Positions 26,706 through 36,900 of a DNA stretch of 64,000 bases are shown here, piece after piece. Each line of letters starts with the position of its first letter. Position 1 is the stretch's first letter. The stretch spans positions 2,232,001 through 2,296,000 of the forward strand of contig CANUEZ040000071.1 in the NCBI GenBank assembly GCA_948099385.1, written 5' to 3'. This DNA comes from Fasciola hepatica. Lineage: Eukaryota; Platyhelminthes; Trematoda; Plagiorchiida; Fasciolidae. The translations under genes and the position numbers were made by a program. The notes beneath the pieces are model-generated. The model saw only the letters and a list, made by a program, of their open reading frames with translations. It was not told where the DNA came from and did not search any database.

Positions 26706-26979
26706 GTAACCATGACGATCAAGGACATTGTTGGTCAGTTTGAGTTTCTCAAACGAGACCGTTTGTTTGATCAGCTGTTCGCCCGTAAACGGCGAATCCG
26801 GATGCACATAGTGGCGTAGGTGCAACTCTGGGTCCGCTTTGCCAGCTACAAGCCAACTTGATCGATGGTACGCATAACGGTAGCGTTTGCAATCCACGGG
26901 CACAATGTCCATGAGGACCAGATATTTGGCTTCCGGATCGAGACCAGTGAAAGAGACACGAATCACTGGAAACATGCGC
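26706..26979 (-). CDS. T-box gene exon 4 (N-terminal half of T-box)
   Basis: 274 nt from a TAAAAAG acceptor to a GTAAGT donor. The first base completes Arg, giving [12 protein letters not shown] across the junction with exon 3. It continues through [12 protein letters not shown] and [18 protein letters not shown], then [16 protein letters not shown] and [11 protein letters not shown], ending at LDRHGY. The [11 protein letters not shown] and [16 protein letters not shown] strings are diagnostic for Tbx20/H15 rather than Brachyury, Tbx2/3 or Tbx1/10. HPDSP-TG and F.K.KLTNN are general T-box DNA-contact regions. Confidence 0.97.
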
Positions 26980-27379
26980 CTTTTTATGGAAATGAAAGCA
27001 AAATTTTATTGTGCACTTTTATACAAAAACCTCAAGAAAGTCAGCCAGAAGTATCATTTTGAATGAGTGTTGGTATAAATTACAAAGGTAAACTCAGTTC
27101 CACTCGCCGCAATAAGCACAAACTGTCGACCCACTACAACTCGGGTGAATTCAAACTGGTGGCTTCCCTCTTAGTCTCTTAGGAAGGCTATTACGGATAA
27201 TGAAAAAGTGTTTGAGTCAAAGACGAATACAGCTTACTCTTGCATTCACAGTATCAAACTGATTCAACTGGTGTCCTTCTGGGACTCAGTAAAGATGTTA
27301 AAGGAAATCTCGAATGATTATTCAATGCCTGATATTGTCTTGTAGATATAAGCGGCACGGTATTTTATGTGGTTAACGG

Positions 27380-27475
27380 GACAAAGTTAGCTCGGAAGCA
27401 CACGACCGATTTCGCGGTTTTTGCCGCTCATCGGGTAGGCGTACCCGGTACTCTTCAGTCCAATCATCCCTATAC
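27380..27475 (-). repeat. Fragment of hammerhead-bearing repeat
   Basis: About 95 bp related to the minus-strand reading's counterpart at 61,020-61,120. Beyond the ribozyme core, upstream sequence also aligns (GGGATGATTGGACTGAAGAG here against GGCGATGAGTGGACAGAGGAG there), at roughly three-quarters identity by eye. It is therefore a dispersed repeat family and not two chance ribozyme-like matches. Confidence 0.65.
27392..27445 (-). ncRNA. Degenerate type I hammerhead ribozyme motif
   Basis: On the minus strand the order is: stem I 5' strand (GCCTAC), core CCGATGA at 27,434-27,428, stem II GCGG with an A-rich loop and CCGC (27,427-27,414), GAAA (27,413-27,410), minimal stem III, then GTC and stem I 3' strand GTGTGC. 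The usual core is CUGAUGA ... GAAA ... NUH. Position U4 is C here and stem I has mismatches, so activity is doubtful. It lies on the same strand as the T-box pre-mRNA. Confidence 0.6.
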
Positions 27476-27533
27476 TTGAACCCTCCACAGTTGGTTTTTT
27501 CACTCCAATCTCATTTTAATCTTAAGGACTATG

Positions 27534-27842
27534 CACGGACGACGAGTCTTTTCTTAGAATCACTATGTCATTCTTCCAAATTTTCTTCGTTGGTTAATAA
27601 GGCTAATCTTCAGAACCGGGACTTGTGGTCCCAAATTTTAATTTTCGATATGAGTATTTTATCTGGGTGAATGGAAAAAATTCCCCCAGGGGCATACTAT
27701 TCAGATAAATTAGCATGCAGCTTACTATCGAAAATCCAAACCCGGGACCATGTGTCCTCGTTCTGAAGGTCAGCCTTGTTAACCAACGAAATAAATTTGG
27801 AAGATTGATTTAGTGATTCTAAAATTGGACTCTTCGTCCACG
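27534..27842. repeat. Fold-back inverted repeat
   Basis: Arms 27,534-27,650 and 27,725-27,842 are reverse complements at about 80% identity, around a 74-bp loop. Clear matching blocks are CGTTGGTTAA, TTAGAATCACTA and ATTTTCGATA. This fits a non-autonomous fold-back or hairpin transposable element. No transposase is present. The + strand frames across it are not coding. Confidence 0.8.
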
Positions 27843-29771
27843 CACGCTCCTCACGATCCAAACTGGTTTAGAGCCATAAGATATTGTCTTGTGATTTTGG
27901 TTTTCAAGACGAAAAATTTAATAATTTCTATAATTTCTGCCTCAGTTGGTAAGATTGAAAACTATTGCACGCGTAGACTGGGTATCTTTAACCGTGAGAA
28001 TTATCCCAGTGCAGTGTATACACGCCTTGGAAATGAATCTCATGATAGTGAGGCTACTTGCTCTAAGCTGTGGTAGGAATGAAGAATGCACCTAGTTCCT
28101 TAGTCTTCCTTAGTGTACGGCCGTTTCGAACTCATTCAAGTGGCGGAGGAGACTGTTGTAGAAACAGTAAGATCCGGATACTGAGTCGACCAATCAAAAG
28201 CCACAGACAACTCATGGCAGACAAATGCAATCCTATCGACGAATAACAAAGTCGGTGCAAAATTTCGACAGGCATCGAGCCGGCTCAAATTGAGAGCTTT
28301 CGATCAAAACATAAATCAAGAAAATCAAACTAGCACAACAAAAATGGGACACGGAAAAAAGGGTTCGTCGCCAGCACGCATATAATTAGAAGGGGGCCTA
28401 AGTATGCCCAACAATATGAGTAAGTGATGACATGAAAATAGAATATTCGAAATGTCTCGAATGTCATACTATTTGGAAAAGTTAGTTATTGGTTCTGTAT
28501 TTATTCCATATACAAGTAGTAAGATGCTGTAGTAAGACAGTAAGTAATCACCCTGAGTTCACATCTCGAAGTTAAACGAAGCCACTGCAACTTCAAGCCA
28601 ATAATTGGAAACCATTCCTGTTTTTGGCATCCAGGAGTCGAATGCCGCGAGCCAAAATCCAATCGACGACCGTCGGTTTACCGGACAGAGGCTCCTACTA
28701 GCCCACCAATCGCGGTACAGCCAACCAGGTGCATACGTGAATTTCCAATGAGGTGCAGGCCACTATCCCAAAGATACACAGCAACCGTTCTGATTTTAGT
28801 CACTGGACTAGCTCCGTCAGTCACTGTCCAATGAGACGAACAGTAAAGGGCTGAACGCAATTCATTGGGCGTTGAAACATATTCATCGAGTATATTATTG
28901 GCACGTGGAGCCTGAATCTCATACGTAATCGAAAATCCACTTGTATTTTTGTTATCCTATTACGAATGAGTTAAATTCTCTTTCGATAGATGTGAATGCA
29001 TGGGAACAAAAAAAGTTAGTGGAAACGTGATACAAAAGCAGCTGTGGTGCAACGTCACATACGAACAAAGCATGCAGCAACCAAAACGTTTCAGTATACT
29101 TTTGACAACACCTGTTGCATGTATGAGTGAGGTTAAGTGGAGCATTGAAACCGCATAACAAATTGTTTAACTTTATGTTATACTGTCGTTTACTAAAATA
29201 GATTGACTTTCTAAGCAAAATAGACTATTAGAACTCTCTCGTTGGTCTAAGTACTCAGACAGACAATTTTGTTAAGAGAATATATTACCGTGTACATGCT
29301 TGATGTTAGCGATGGGTTAAAGTCGCCTCATGTGGTGTAGTCATTCGGATTGATTCCGGCTAGCTTTGCGGTTGACGTGCTGAGCTCGAAATCTCGAACT
29401 CTGGGTTCAGTGCCAAAGTTTAAACCAGGAAGGTAACTTTATTCCATGTTTTTTCTGGAGTTTTGTAGAAAATACATCAATCGTAGTTACATATGTACAA
29501 GGCTCTCTTTTGGATAGGACCGGCAAATCATCCAAGTGCATAAATGCACAAGGTCTTTCATTACAAGTCCAGAGTTGTATCATGCTGAGCAACGGAAGAA
29601 ACAGTTATGTACCGTCAACCGTTCGTGCTTTGATGGGGCATGAAAATTAGACCTCAGAATTAGCCTCAGCCATTACACCAGCCGTACCGATTGCACTGAC
29701 GATTCCTAATAGACTTATATGGTGATTCTATTTTCTCTGTAATGAGCTGAGCATTTAGGAATTTCTTATTT

Positions 29772-29933
29772 TAGAAAAAAGGCACGATAGCGAACAAGCT
29801 CGTTTTCGGTAACTTCATCCTCTGGCTAATACAGTTACATATATATGATAGGAATGCATATTTTCGGAACAAAATAGAGGGTATTTACAGTATCAAATTA
29901 AGATTGGTTAATCAATATTGTAGGTGTTTTGCG
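29772..29933 (-). repeat. Inverted copy of the Penelope-like element 3' end (left arm)
   Basis: Reverse complement of 31,116-31,275 and nearby. It joins the pol frame at GTGTTTTGCG, the point where similarity to the right arm stops and RT coding begins. TTTTGCG also occurs at the corresponding place in the right arm, so microhomology may have guided the junction. Confidence 0.88.
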
Positions 29934-31139
29934 ATGGGCTCGCCTCTGGGACCCCTACTTGCCGACATTTTCGTTGCCAAGCTGGAGAACGGGGTACTCA
30001 AAGACACCATAGAAAGTCTACCAAGGTACTGCCGGTATGTGGACGACATCTTCATTATGACTGACAAACATGTCCACCTAGATGAACTAATGGAAAAGTT
30101 TAACCAGACTCACAGTGCGCTCAGTTTCACATCCGAAGTGGAATTAGACGGCAACTTTCATTTTCTGGATGTAAACCTTACGAAAAGGGAAGATGGGAAG
30201 CTCGTCCGCCGCGTCTATCGCAAGCCAACATGGACAGGCCTATACACACATTTTGCCAGTTTCGTGCCTCTAAAACGCAAACAGAACCTAGTTCGATCCC
30301 TAGCGTCTCGCATACGAAAGATCTGTTCCGAGGAAACAGTGAGTGAGGAATTACATCACATAAAACAAACATTACTAAACAACGGGTATCCGGAACGTTT
30401 CATTCAAAAGAACATTTCGGAAGTACCCAAGCGACCATTGATAATCACCGCCAAGAAGAAAGAACTGCACATGCAACTTCCATTCAAAGGAGATGTTAAA
30501 TGCGAACTACTAGTTCGGCGCCTAAGGGATGCAATCGCCCGTACATTTCCCGCCGCTACTCTACGCGCCCACTTCACAAGCCGGTCAATGATTTCTATGA
30601 ATCTCAAAGACAAAATGCCTGTCCTTTCCTCCTCTATGTTAACCTATTCATTTGTTTGCTCATGTTCGGCAAGCTATGTAGGCAAAACGACACGGCAACT
30701 GTCCCAAAGAATCAAGGAACACAAACCAGCTTGGCTGAGGACAGGAACTAAAAGAACCATAACTAGTGCAATCGTAGCGCACCTTGCCGAGACAGGGCAC
30801 CAGGTAGACAACGAAGCCTTCAAGATAATTTACAAAGTGCCTGTGAATTCTTCGAAGATCGTTCGCCAAATCACTTTGGGAGCAGCGGAGGCAGTAGCGA
30901 TCAGGCTGTTAAATCCATCGCTTTGTTCACACAAGCGATTTGTCAAATCACTGCAGCTACCCTGGCCGCGATCGGAAAATGGGGGACAAAATCATGGTGA
31001 CCTCGACCGCGACCTTTCAGTCGTGACAGGAAGCAGCCAACCCACCTCAGATGTACTTTCTACACCGAGTTTTCCCAACCACGAACAACCAACTTCCCAC
31101 CCCTTTTCCGAACCGCAAAACACCTACAATATTGATTAA
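29934..31139 (+). CDS. Penelope-like pol fragment: reverse transcriptase C-terminal part plus GIY-YIG endonuclease
   Basis: 401 codons with no internal stop. The frame begins inside the RT domain at AMGSPLGPLLADIF (motif B). YVDD, the catalytic motif C, is at residues 35-38, followed by FHFLDVNLTK. The fingers and motif A, with the first catalytic Asp, are missing, so it cannot encode active RT. After a basic linker comes a GIY-YIG nuclease: a VCSCSASYVGKTTRQL block at about 240-255 (CxC, then YVG), Arg about 259, RIKEH to about 263, and a conserved Glu in AEAVAIR about 319. RT plus GIY-YIG in this order defines Penelope-like elements. The last 50 residues are hydrophilic and unassigned. The first Met here is an internal motif residue, not a true start. 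Confidence 0.92.
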   Translation: MGSPLGPLLADIFVAKLENGVLKDTIESLPRYCRYVDDIFIMTDKHVHLDELMEKFNQTHSALSFTSEVELDGNFHFLDVNLTKREDGKLVRRVYRKPTWTGLYTHFASFVPLKRKQNLVRSLASRIRKICSEETVSEELHHIKQTLLNNGYPERFIQKNISEVPKRPLIITAKKKELHMQLPFKGDVKCELLVRRLRDAIARTFPAATLRAHFTSRSMISMNLKDKMPVLSSSMLTYSFVCSCSASYVGKTTRQLSQRIKEHKPAWLRTGTKRTITSAIVAHLAETGHQVDNEAFKIIYKVPVNSSKIVRQITLGAAEAVAIRLLNPSLCSHKRFVKSLQLPWPRSENGGQNHGDLDRDLSVVTGSSQPTSDVLSTPSFPNHEQPTSHPFSEPQNTYNID

Positions 31140-31301
31140 CCAATCTTAATTTGATACTGTAAATACCCTCTATTTTGTTCCGAAAATATGCATTCCTATC
31201 GTATATATATGTAACTGTATTAGCCAGAGGATGAAGTTACCGAAAACGAGCTTGTTCGCTATCGTGCCTTTTTTCTATAATGCAATGGGATTATTCAGTG
31301 A
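31116..31301 (+). repeat. Penelope-like element 3' end (right arm)
   Basis: Overlaps the last codons of the pol frame and runs through the 3' untranslated tail to the target-site duplication. It contains GAGGATGAAGTTACCGAAAA, which weakly resembles a hammerhead core (GATGA ... GAAA) but has no credible stem II. Confidence 0.85.
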
Positions 31302-31660
31302 AATTTCTTATTTAGTAAGACAAATAAGGCTGACAACCCCCAGCTGATACGGAAGCATGACGCGGGGACTTTCTCACATCAAAGTAAGAAAAAAGATCAT
31401 TGTTTATCAACTGCGCTGCGCTCTGATATGGGCGTCTTAGAATAGACCGTACAGACGGCTTGACAGTACTGTGTGGTTATACTTTTTTCAGGTCGGTATT
31501 GGCAGTTTGACGATCAATGATAAAAGGTGTAATATAAGGTACAGTGTTGAAATTGTACATATCTGTGTATACGAACTGTGATACTTAGAAGAGGAAAGAA
31601 GTGGAGACAAAGTTAGTAGCTTCCAATGACACTATTGTGATCGGCCAGATTTGAACTTAC

Positions 31661-32146
31661 CTTCCAGATTTTGTGATAATCATTTCAGTTCCCAATTCGT
31701 TAAACTTTTCCCACAAATCACAAGTCTCCAAGTGACACCGAACCGTAGCTAACTGCTGCGCACCGCCTGTTCGGTTGACGTGATTAGGGATCACATCATC
31801 GTTAGGTTTTCGAACGAGTTTCGTCTGCTCGGACGAATGGCAGAAGACCACAGACCGATTGGGGGACTTTTCTTCTTTACCACATGTTGTGCCAATTTGA
31901 CGTGCTACCAACTTGGCCGCAGTGGTAACGGATCGGATCGGACTGTTTGCATCCTCACAAGACAGCGACGACGATGATGACAATGCGTAGGTAGAGGAGG
32001 AGGTCGATGAACAGTGGGACACAGGAGAAAAAGACGAGGTGGTGGTCCCAGTGACTATGACGGTACTGGGTGTAACTGGATTGGCAGGTGTTGCGGTAAC
32101 GATGGAAGGTGAATCGATATTGCACGGATTTTGTTGACTTAGAGAC
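31661..32146 (-). CDS. T-box gene exon 3 (Ser-rich linker and start of T-box)
   Basis: 486 nt, from a TATTCACAG acceptor to a GGAAG-GTAAGT donor. It codes for a Ser/Thr/Pro-rich stretch including a run of serines, then HLETCDLWEKFNELGTEM and IITKSG, the beginning of the T-box (LE...LW.KF...GTEMI.TK.GR). It joins exon 4 to give KSGRRMFPV. The open frame also runs in phase from the acceptor back to exon 2. The serine-rich region is low-complexity and probably disordered. Confidence 0.93.
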
Positions 32147-33593
32147 CTGTGAATAGGACACAGTCAGATAGTTCAGGATCTGATACTGGGTAACGAATGA
32201 GCCAAGATGTTGACAAATTATAAAAAATGCATATGCCCTTCTATCACTATGCGTCTACTTGGCTTTTTGATAACAAGATTACTAGTAAGGGGAAAAGAAG
32301 AGTATGTGTGCAGCTATATATAGCAGTGAGGGAGTAAGCGTGCAACAAATCTGGTAAATTGACCACATCTTTCAACCTGATAAACTTTGTCCGTAGTGTA
32401 AACCGCAGTAAGTGTCAATTGTGTAGCCACATGGCGTGAAAAGACAGGTGTGAAAAACGACGGTGTACCAATTCTCTCCAGCCCCTCACTTTTTCACTCT
32501 CTCGTTTTTCACGCTTAAGAGTTCTGTTGGGAAAAATCTAAATGATGGTTCATTGGTTCCGTAGTTTTTCTTTCCCGAATACTCGGCCCAACTATCGTCG
32601 ATCATGAATGACCATCCACACCAAGAAGGGAAAATTTTTGCATTGCCTATCACGAGCAAAGTTGAAGACAGTGATAAGGAAGATTATGACCGGTAAAAGA
32701 CAAGAAATCATTAGCGACCTAAGGGTTAGAAGAGGGAGATGAACACAACAAATGAATGAACACACGGAAATACAACTGTTATTATTACTATTATTAATCT
32801 TCATTGCTTACTTGCACATGAGTGCAGTGGAAGGACTATACAGCAGAACCACAAAAGTCTCGTGCTCCATCGGGCTTAGGCGGCAACTTGACTCTGAAAC
32901 TTGGAGCAGAGAACCACATCAAATCCCAGTGGAGCGGGTGTGGTGACGTGCCCGATGGTGATGGACAACAGTCTACGAGCAAAGTAGACGGAGTTGGCAA
33001 GATTCGAATCGCCGACCTCTGGGGTAGTGGGCACAAACTCGGAACAACTCGACCACCACCGGCCGTGGGTTGACGATAAAGCAGAAACTTCAAAATTCCA
33101 TCTTACAAACATCTTCCTCGTGAAATCCGCCTCATGCATAAAATTGAGAAGTTTTTACTCCTGATGGTAAACAGTTTTTCTGCCTATTGAATTTTTAAGT
33201 ACTCGGAAAAGAATGCAATGAAAAAGGCATAAGTCTTGAAAACAGGGTTACTTTGAACTACCTGAGACCAACTTTTGTGAGTGAGAACCAACGCAGGCTC
33301 CAAAATATCAGGCTTGCTACTGATCCGAGGTACAAAGGAGTGATCTTTGCGGTCAAAGATGAATGGCGAGAATGGGAGTTTTCTATCTAAAAGTCTGTGA
33401 TGGTATGATAACGCCGTACACTACAGCTTTCAACAGGTACACAACGTGATATGTGAACAGGGAACTGCAGTTCTGTTCCAGTTTAAACAGTATTGGTAAG
33501 AAGTAGGAATGCGCTGTTATTATCAACACCACTATTTCTCTAGTGGACGACTTGGTTTTCAGTCGCAGTGTTCTAAATGTAGAGTGAACTTAC
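32147..33593 (-). other. Intron 2 of the T-box gene
   Basis: 1.45 kb with a strong GTAAGT donor next to exon 2. Contains a family A SINE in sense orientation (32,800-33,075). Otherwise nothing recognisable. Confidence 0.75.
32800..33075 (-). repeat. tRNA-derived SINE, family A
   Basis: On the minus strand a tRNA-like head ends in a B box (GGCGATTCGAATCTTGCC). It is followed by the family body CCACTGGGATTTGATGTGG, TTCTCTGCTCCAAGTTTCAG and a 3' end CCACTGCACTCATGTGC. The same blocks occur at 38,938 and 50,478. The three overlapping frames here of 83-87 codons are repeat artefacts. Confidence 0.75.
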
Positions 33594-33996
33594 ACTTGAC
33601 TCGATCCGAGTGGATAGTCCTCCGAGTTGAAGGAGGACGGAGAATGAACCAGTGTACCCCGTGAAATCGTGGAATTAATTTGACTATTACCAGGAGAGGT
33701 ATCCGGTACTGCTGTTCGCCTGATGCCTCGCAAATCCAACGGATTGGGGAGTGAAAACGGCGTAATCGGACATGAACAGATTGTGCCTGAGCCAACACCA
33801 AGTAGGAACGGAAATGTGTTTGCAGTGTGGGTCCGGGGAGCGGCCAATTTAGTCACATCCTGCGACTGGTTCAAGACCGGACTGGATGAACGACTGGACT
33901 GGGAAGTTAAGTATAACGGTGACGACAACTCCCGAGGTGCTGATTCTGGTCCAACGAGTTGAAAGAAGAAAGAACTGCTTATGGGATTTTGCATTC
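33594..33996 (-). CDS. T-box gene exon 2 (Ser/Pro-rich N-terminal region)
   Basis: 403 nt between a TTTCGAAAG acceptor and a CAAGT-GTAAGT donor. The entry phase (two bases) fits exon 1 and the exit phase (two bases used) fits exon 3. The encoded 133 residues are rich in Ser, Pro and Thr with no known domain; a PNPLDLRGIRR segment is the only distinctive part. Open sequence continues upstream of the acceptor to 34,096. That part encodes a hydrophobic stretch which I regard as intronic. The call depends on phase logic and splice consensus, not homology. Confidence 0.7.
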
Positions 33997-36900
33997 CTTT
34001 CGAAATTGGAACAAGATAACAGTTATAAGTGAAGACTATCATAATACACAGGATCGTAATTAATACCCAAATCACATGAAATAGGCTTTGAAACAAAGCG
34101 TAACAATCGGAATGGAACTGGATAACGCATTGGTACCAAGTTCAAGACGTCCGCCTTAGAAATTCGTGGTCACCGTTTTTACGAACTCCTAGTCGCTTCG
34201 CCACGGTGTTCCGGTTGCCTAAGTTTCATCAACAGTCGAGATTGCATTGCTAGTGCGCTTGTGGTGATGGTATTACTCCGAATACTGATGAAACCTTTGC
34301 AAAGCAAATACCCAGCTAATCGATCAGGGATTTTTAAAAATTGCCATCCACTTGAACTACGAACTTAGAGAGCATACAAAGTCACTTAGTTAATCACTGT
34401 TTGGGTGGCTTGTTTCGAATGTTGGCAGAAAATAACGGATCATTACTGCTGCGTGTGGCTCTGATAATTAGAGCCTTTTCGGATCCCTCGAGGGTGAGCA
34501 CAACGAGAGTTCCAATCCCATACGCCGGCCGGTCGTTCTTGAGTTCTGTTTGGGACCTACATTACCTGTTACTGTGGGGAATTGTGCCGATCCAAATAAA
34601 GCTGCTGGATCGTGCCTCTATTTATTCCCAGTGGCAAGTCCGGTGTCTGTACCACGTGACTGGTCATCCTGTACTAATAATGCGAGGGGGCCTAAACCGA
34701 AATTACAGAGAATCAGTATTGCCACGGATTCGTCTTAGAATAAACACTAGTAACAATGAATGGAAACAGTCGACGCATGAGTCGAAATAAGATTATTGTC
34801 GGTTTCCAGAGGTCTGTTCCCAGAGTTGGTGACATAAAGATATTCTACCGGTTTTGCAATAACTGACTAAAAGTTGTCCATTTATTCTTCATTACGTATT
34901 GTTTTATTGCGGTTTTTGTTAATTAAATCAAGTAAATATCTCGTTCCAGTGGTTGTCAAGGCCTACAGACTTTTAGCATGTCAAGCATTTTGCACAGTGT
35001 AAGTGATCGGTATCCGAATGGTGAGCATGGGATTCTATCATGCGTAAATAGCCCGATGGCAACCTTGTCAAAATCTCCTACTATTTGATACATTTCACCG
35101 ACACACACAAGATATAACCCATTAGCGGTTACAGATCATCGGTATCGTTGGTCGCGGTTCTCAGCTCTGTACGGCCACCATGTCAGTTATTTTCCAAGGA
35201 CCTCTGCAGCTAAGATTGCACAGCACAAAAGGATGGGACTCGCCACGAAACACGACAGGTTAATCAACCAACTGTCACGATTGTAACGAAATTCCTCTTT
35301 CCCCGAGTACGGGGACTACTGGAACAATCGTTTGGTAGGCCCTGGGGGAAAGTGCCTGAAACGAGGATGCATCTAGGATGTCCCCGTGACTGATATATTC
35401 TTGCAGCGCTTTGCCGCACCTCTTCACCACCCCAGTCCAACTCACCGAGCATCCGGCCAACCCTGTCATATATGTGTGACAATACAAATGGGCAAATTGA
35501 GGTTGAACTGATTTTGTGAGTTGATGTAGGAGAAAACGGTGATGGGGAAGTGAACTCATTCGTTCCACTCGCTCCCCATTCAGTTTTATTTTCTCAGTCC
35601 CTCTCTCCCCCTCTCCAACAAACATACAACAAGCCACTTGGCTTCATCAATATCTCATATCCCGTAGGGTCGATGACCCCCAAGGGGGATACTATTGATG
35701 CTGGGTTGAGGCGACCGCCAGAAGACAGTGGTAGTGGTTAAAATGAAGGAAAGGATACATGATAAATCGGTCTTTGACCACACTGAGACCGCTTTTATTC
35801 GGACATAAAGTAGTCAGTAGATGAGTTGAATGAGGATCCACGCGAGGCGGAGTAGGAGAGAGCAGCAAAGATAGAGAGGGAGGAATGTAAGACCGGTGGA
35901 CTGGCTTCGGTAAAAGCCAGATGCTCAAACTGCTCAACGAAGAAGGCACGTCTGTTTGTCTGTTTGTGATATGTGGTCTAACAAGCTCGCTGATCAGCTT
36001 CACCCTCTCTCTTTGTACTCCACACATGAATAGACAGACACGCGCGTGAAATTCATACTCTGACATTCGTCTTGAATTTGTCGGAATCGAGCTAATTGGA
36101 GGGTTGGGGGTGGAGGGGTGGTTTGGTGAGGGGTAGACAGCAGAAAAAAACAGTCTTGAAACTAAGGCTGTACAAAGCTTACCACCCGCCACTCCTGTCA
36201 CTATTTTCCTGCCTAAAAAGCATCACTTACTATGAGAAGTTTGTGAGCTCGCGGAAAACAGTTGACAAGACAGTCTGTCTTTCCGGGTATCCCGGTCGAA
36301 GTAAATCACTTAAACGCCTCAATAGAAAGCTTTTATTGACTCGATTCACACTGTACCGTAGTTTCTGCACACACTACTTCTCGGTAATGGGTCTGATACA
36401 CAAAAGCACACGCACAACATATACAGATAGCGAATCCCATATTCAAATAGATGCTGGCTACCATTCCCTTCGAAACTAGACGAAATTTTCACTCACCAAT
36501 CTAGTCGAACAATTCGACTGCCGTGCCTTTCACATGTCAAACTTTTCCATTCTGTGGTCAATTTACATTGGATTTTAGCGTCGAAAATACACATCTCGAG
36601 AATCCGAAGCAAAAACTAAAAAAACGCTACTAAAAGGTGATCTGAAACGCGTAAAAACGTGTATACGGAAGGGGCTTATTCCCCTCCCACTCGCCCCCCC
36701 ACCCACCTAGACATGAGATGAAACAGACAACGAATTCGATCGGTAAGGTAAGAAAAGTGAAAGTCCGTCTTTTTGCATACTCGCATTGGGTTAGTTCAGA
36801 TTTACCACGTGAAGATTCCGCAAGCCATTTTTTCCTCCATGTAAAAGCTCTACGCATCCGAGGATGAATATTCAGCTGCTACAAATCCACTCCAGTACGA

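Larger units (their letters stand above)
29760..31313 (+). mobile_element. 5'-truncated Penelope-like retroelement with inverted terminal copy
   Basis: The element (29,772-31,301) is flanked by the same 12 bases, AATTTCTTATTT, at 29,760-29,771 and 31,302-31,313, a likely target-site duplication. It consists of an inverted copy of its own 3' end (about 29,772-29,933), a 401-codon partial pol reading frame, and the 3' end in normal orientation (about 31,116-31,301). The two ends are nearly identical reverse complements over about 160 bp, differing mainly by a 2-bp indel in the TATATA run. Inverted partial ends and 5' truncation are typical of Penelope-like elements. It sits antisense in intron 3 of the T-box gene. 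The absence of stops suggests recent insertion. Confidence 0.9.
26980..31660 (-). other. Intron 3 of the T-box gene
   Basis: 4.68 kb with GTAAGT donor and AG acceptor. Contains a degenerate hammerhead ribozyme (27,392-27,445), a large fold-back (27,534-27,842) and a Penelope-like element (29,772-31,301) in antisense orientation. Outside these I see no coding signal. Frames such as 28,952-29,218 on minus show no motif. Confidence 0.92.

Noticed and set aside
31216..31275. GGATGA ... GAAA in the Penelope-like 3' end as a hammerhead ribozyme
   Set aside because: The core is not CUGAUGA and no stem II can form between the two motifs.
33997..34096. Extending T-box exon 2 upstream to an earlier start at 34,096
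   Set aside because: The added part encodes a hydrophobic stretch unlike a nuclear factor, and the acceptor at 33,998-33,997 gives the exact phase needed to join exon 1.
34401..34790. Two overlapping + strand frames of 129 and 62 codons
   Set aside because: No family resemblance, opposite strand within the T-box intron 1; no splice or start evidence.
35692..36201. 169-codon minus-strand frame
   Set aside because: No recognisable motif, Ser/Pro/His composition from local base bias, and no phase-compatible exon link to the T-box gene.
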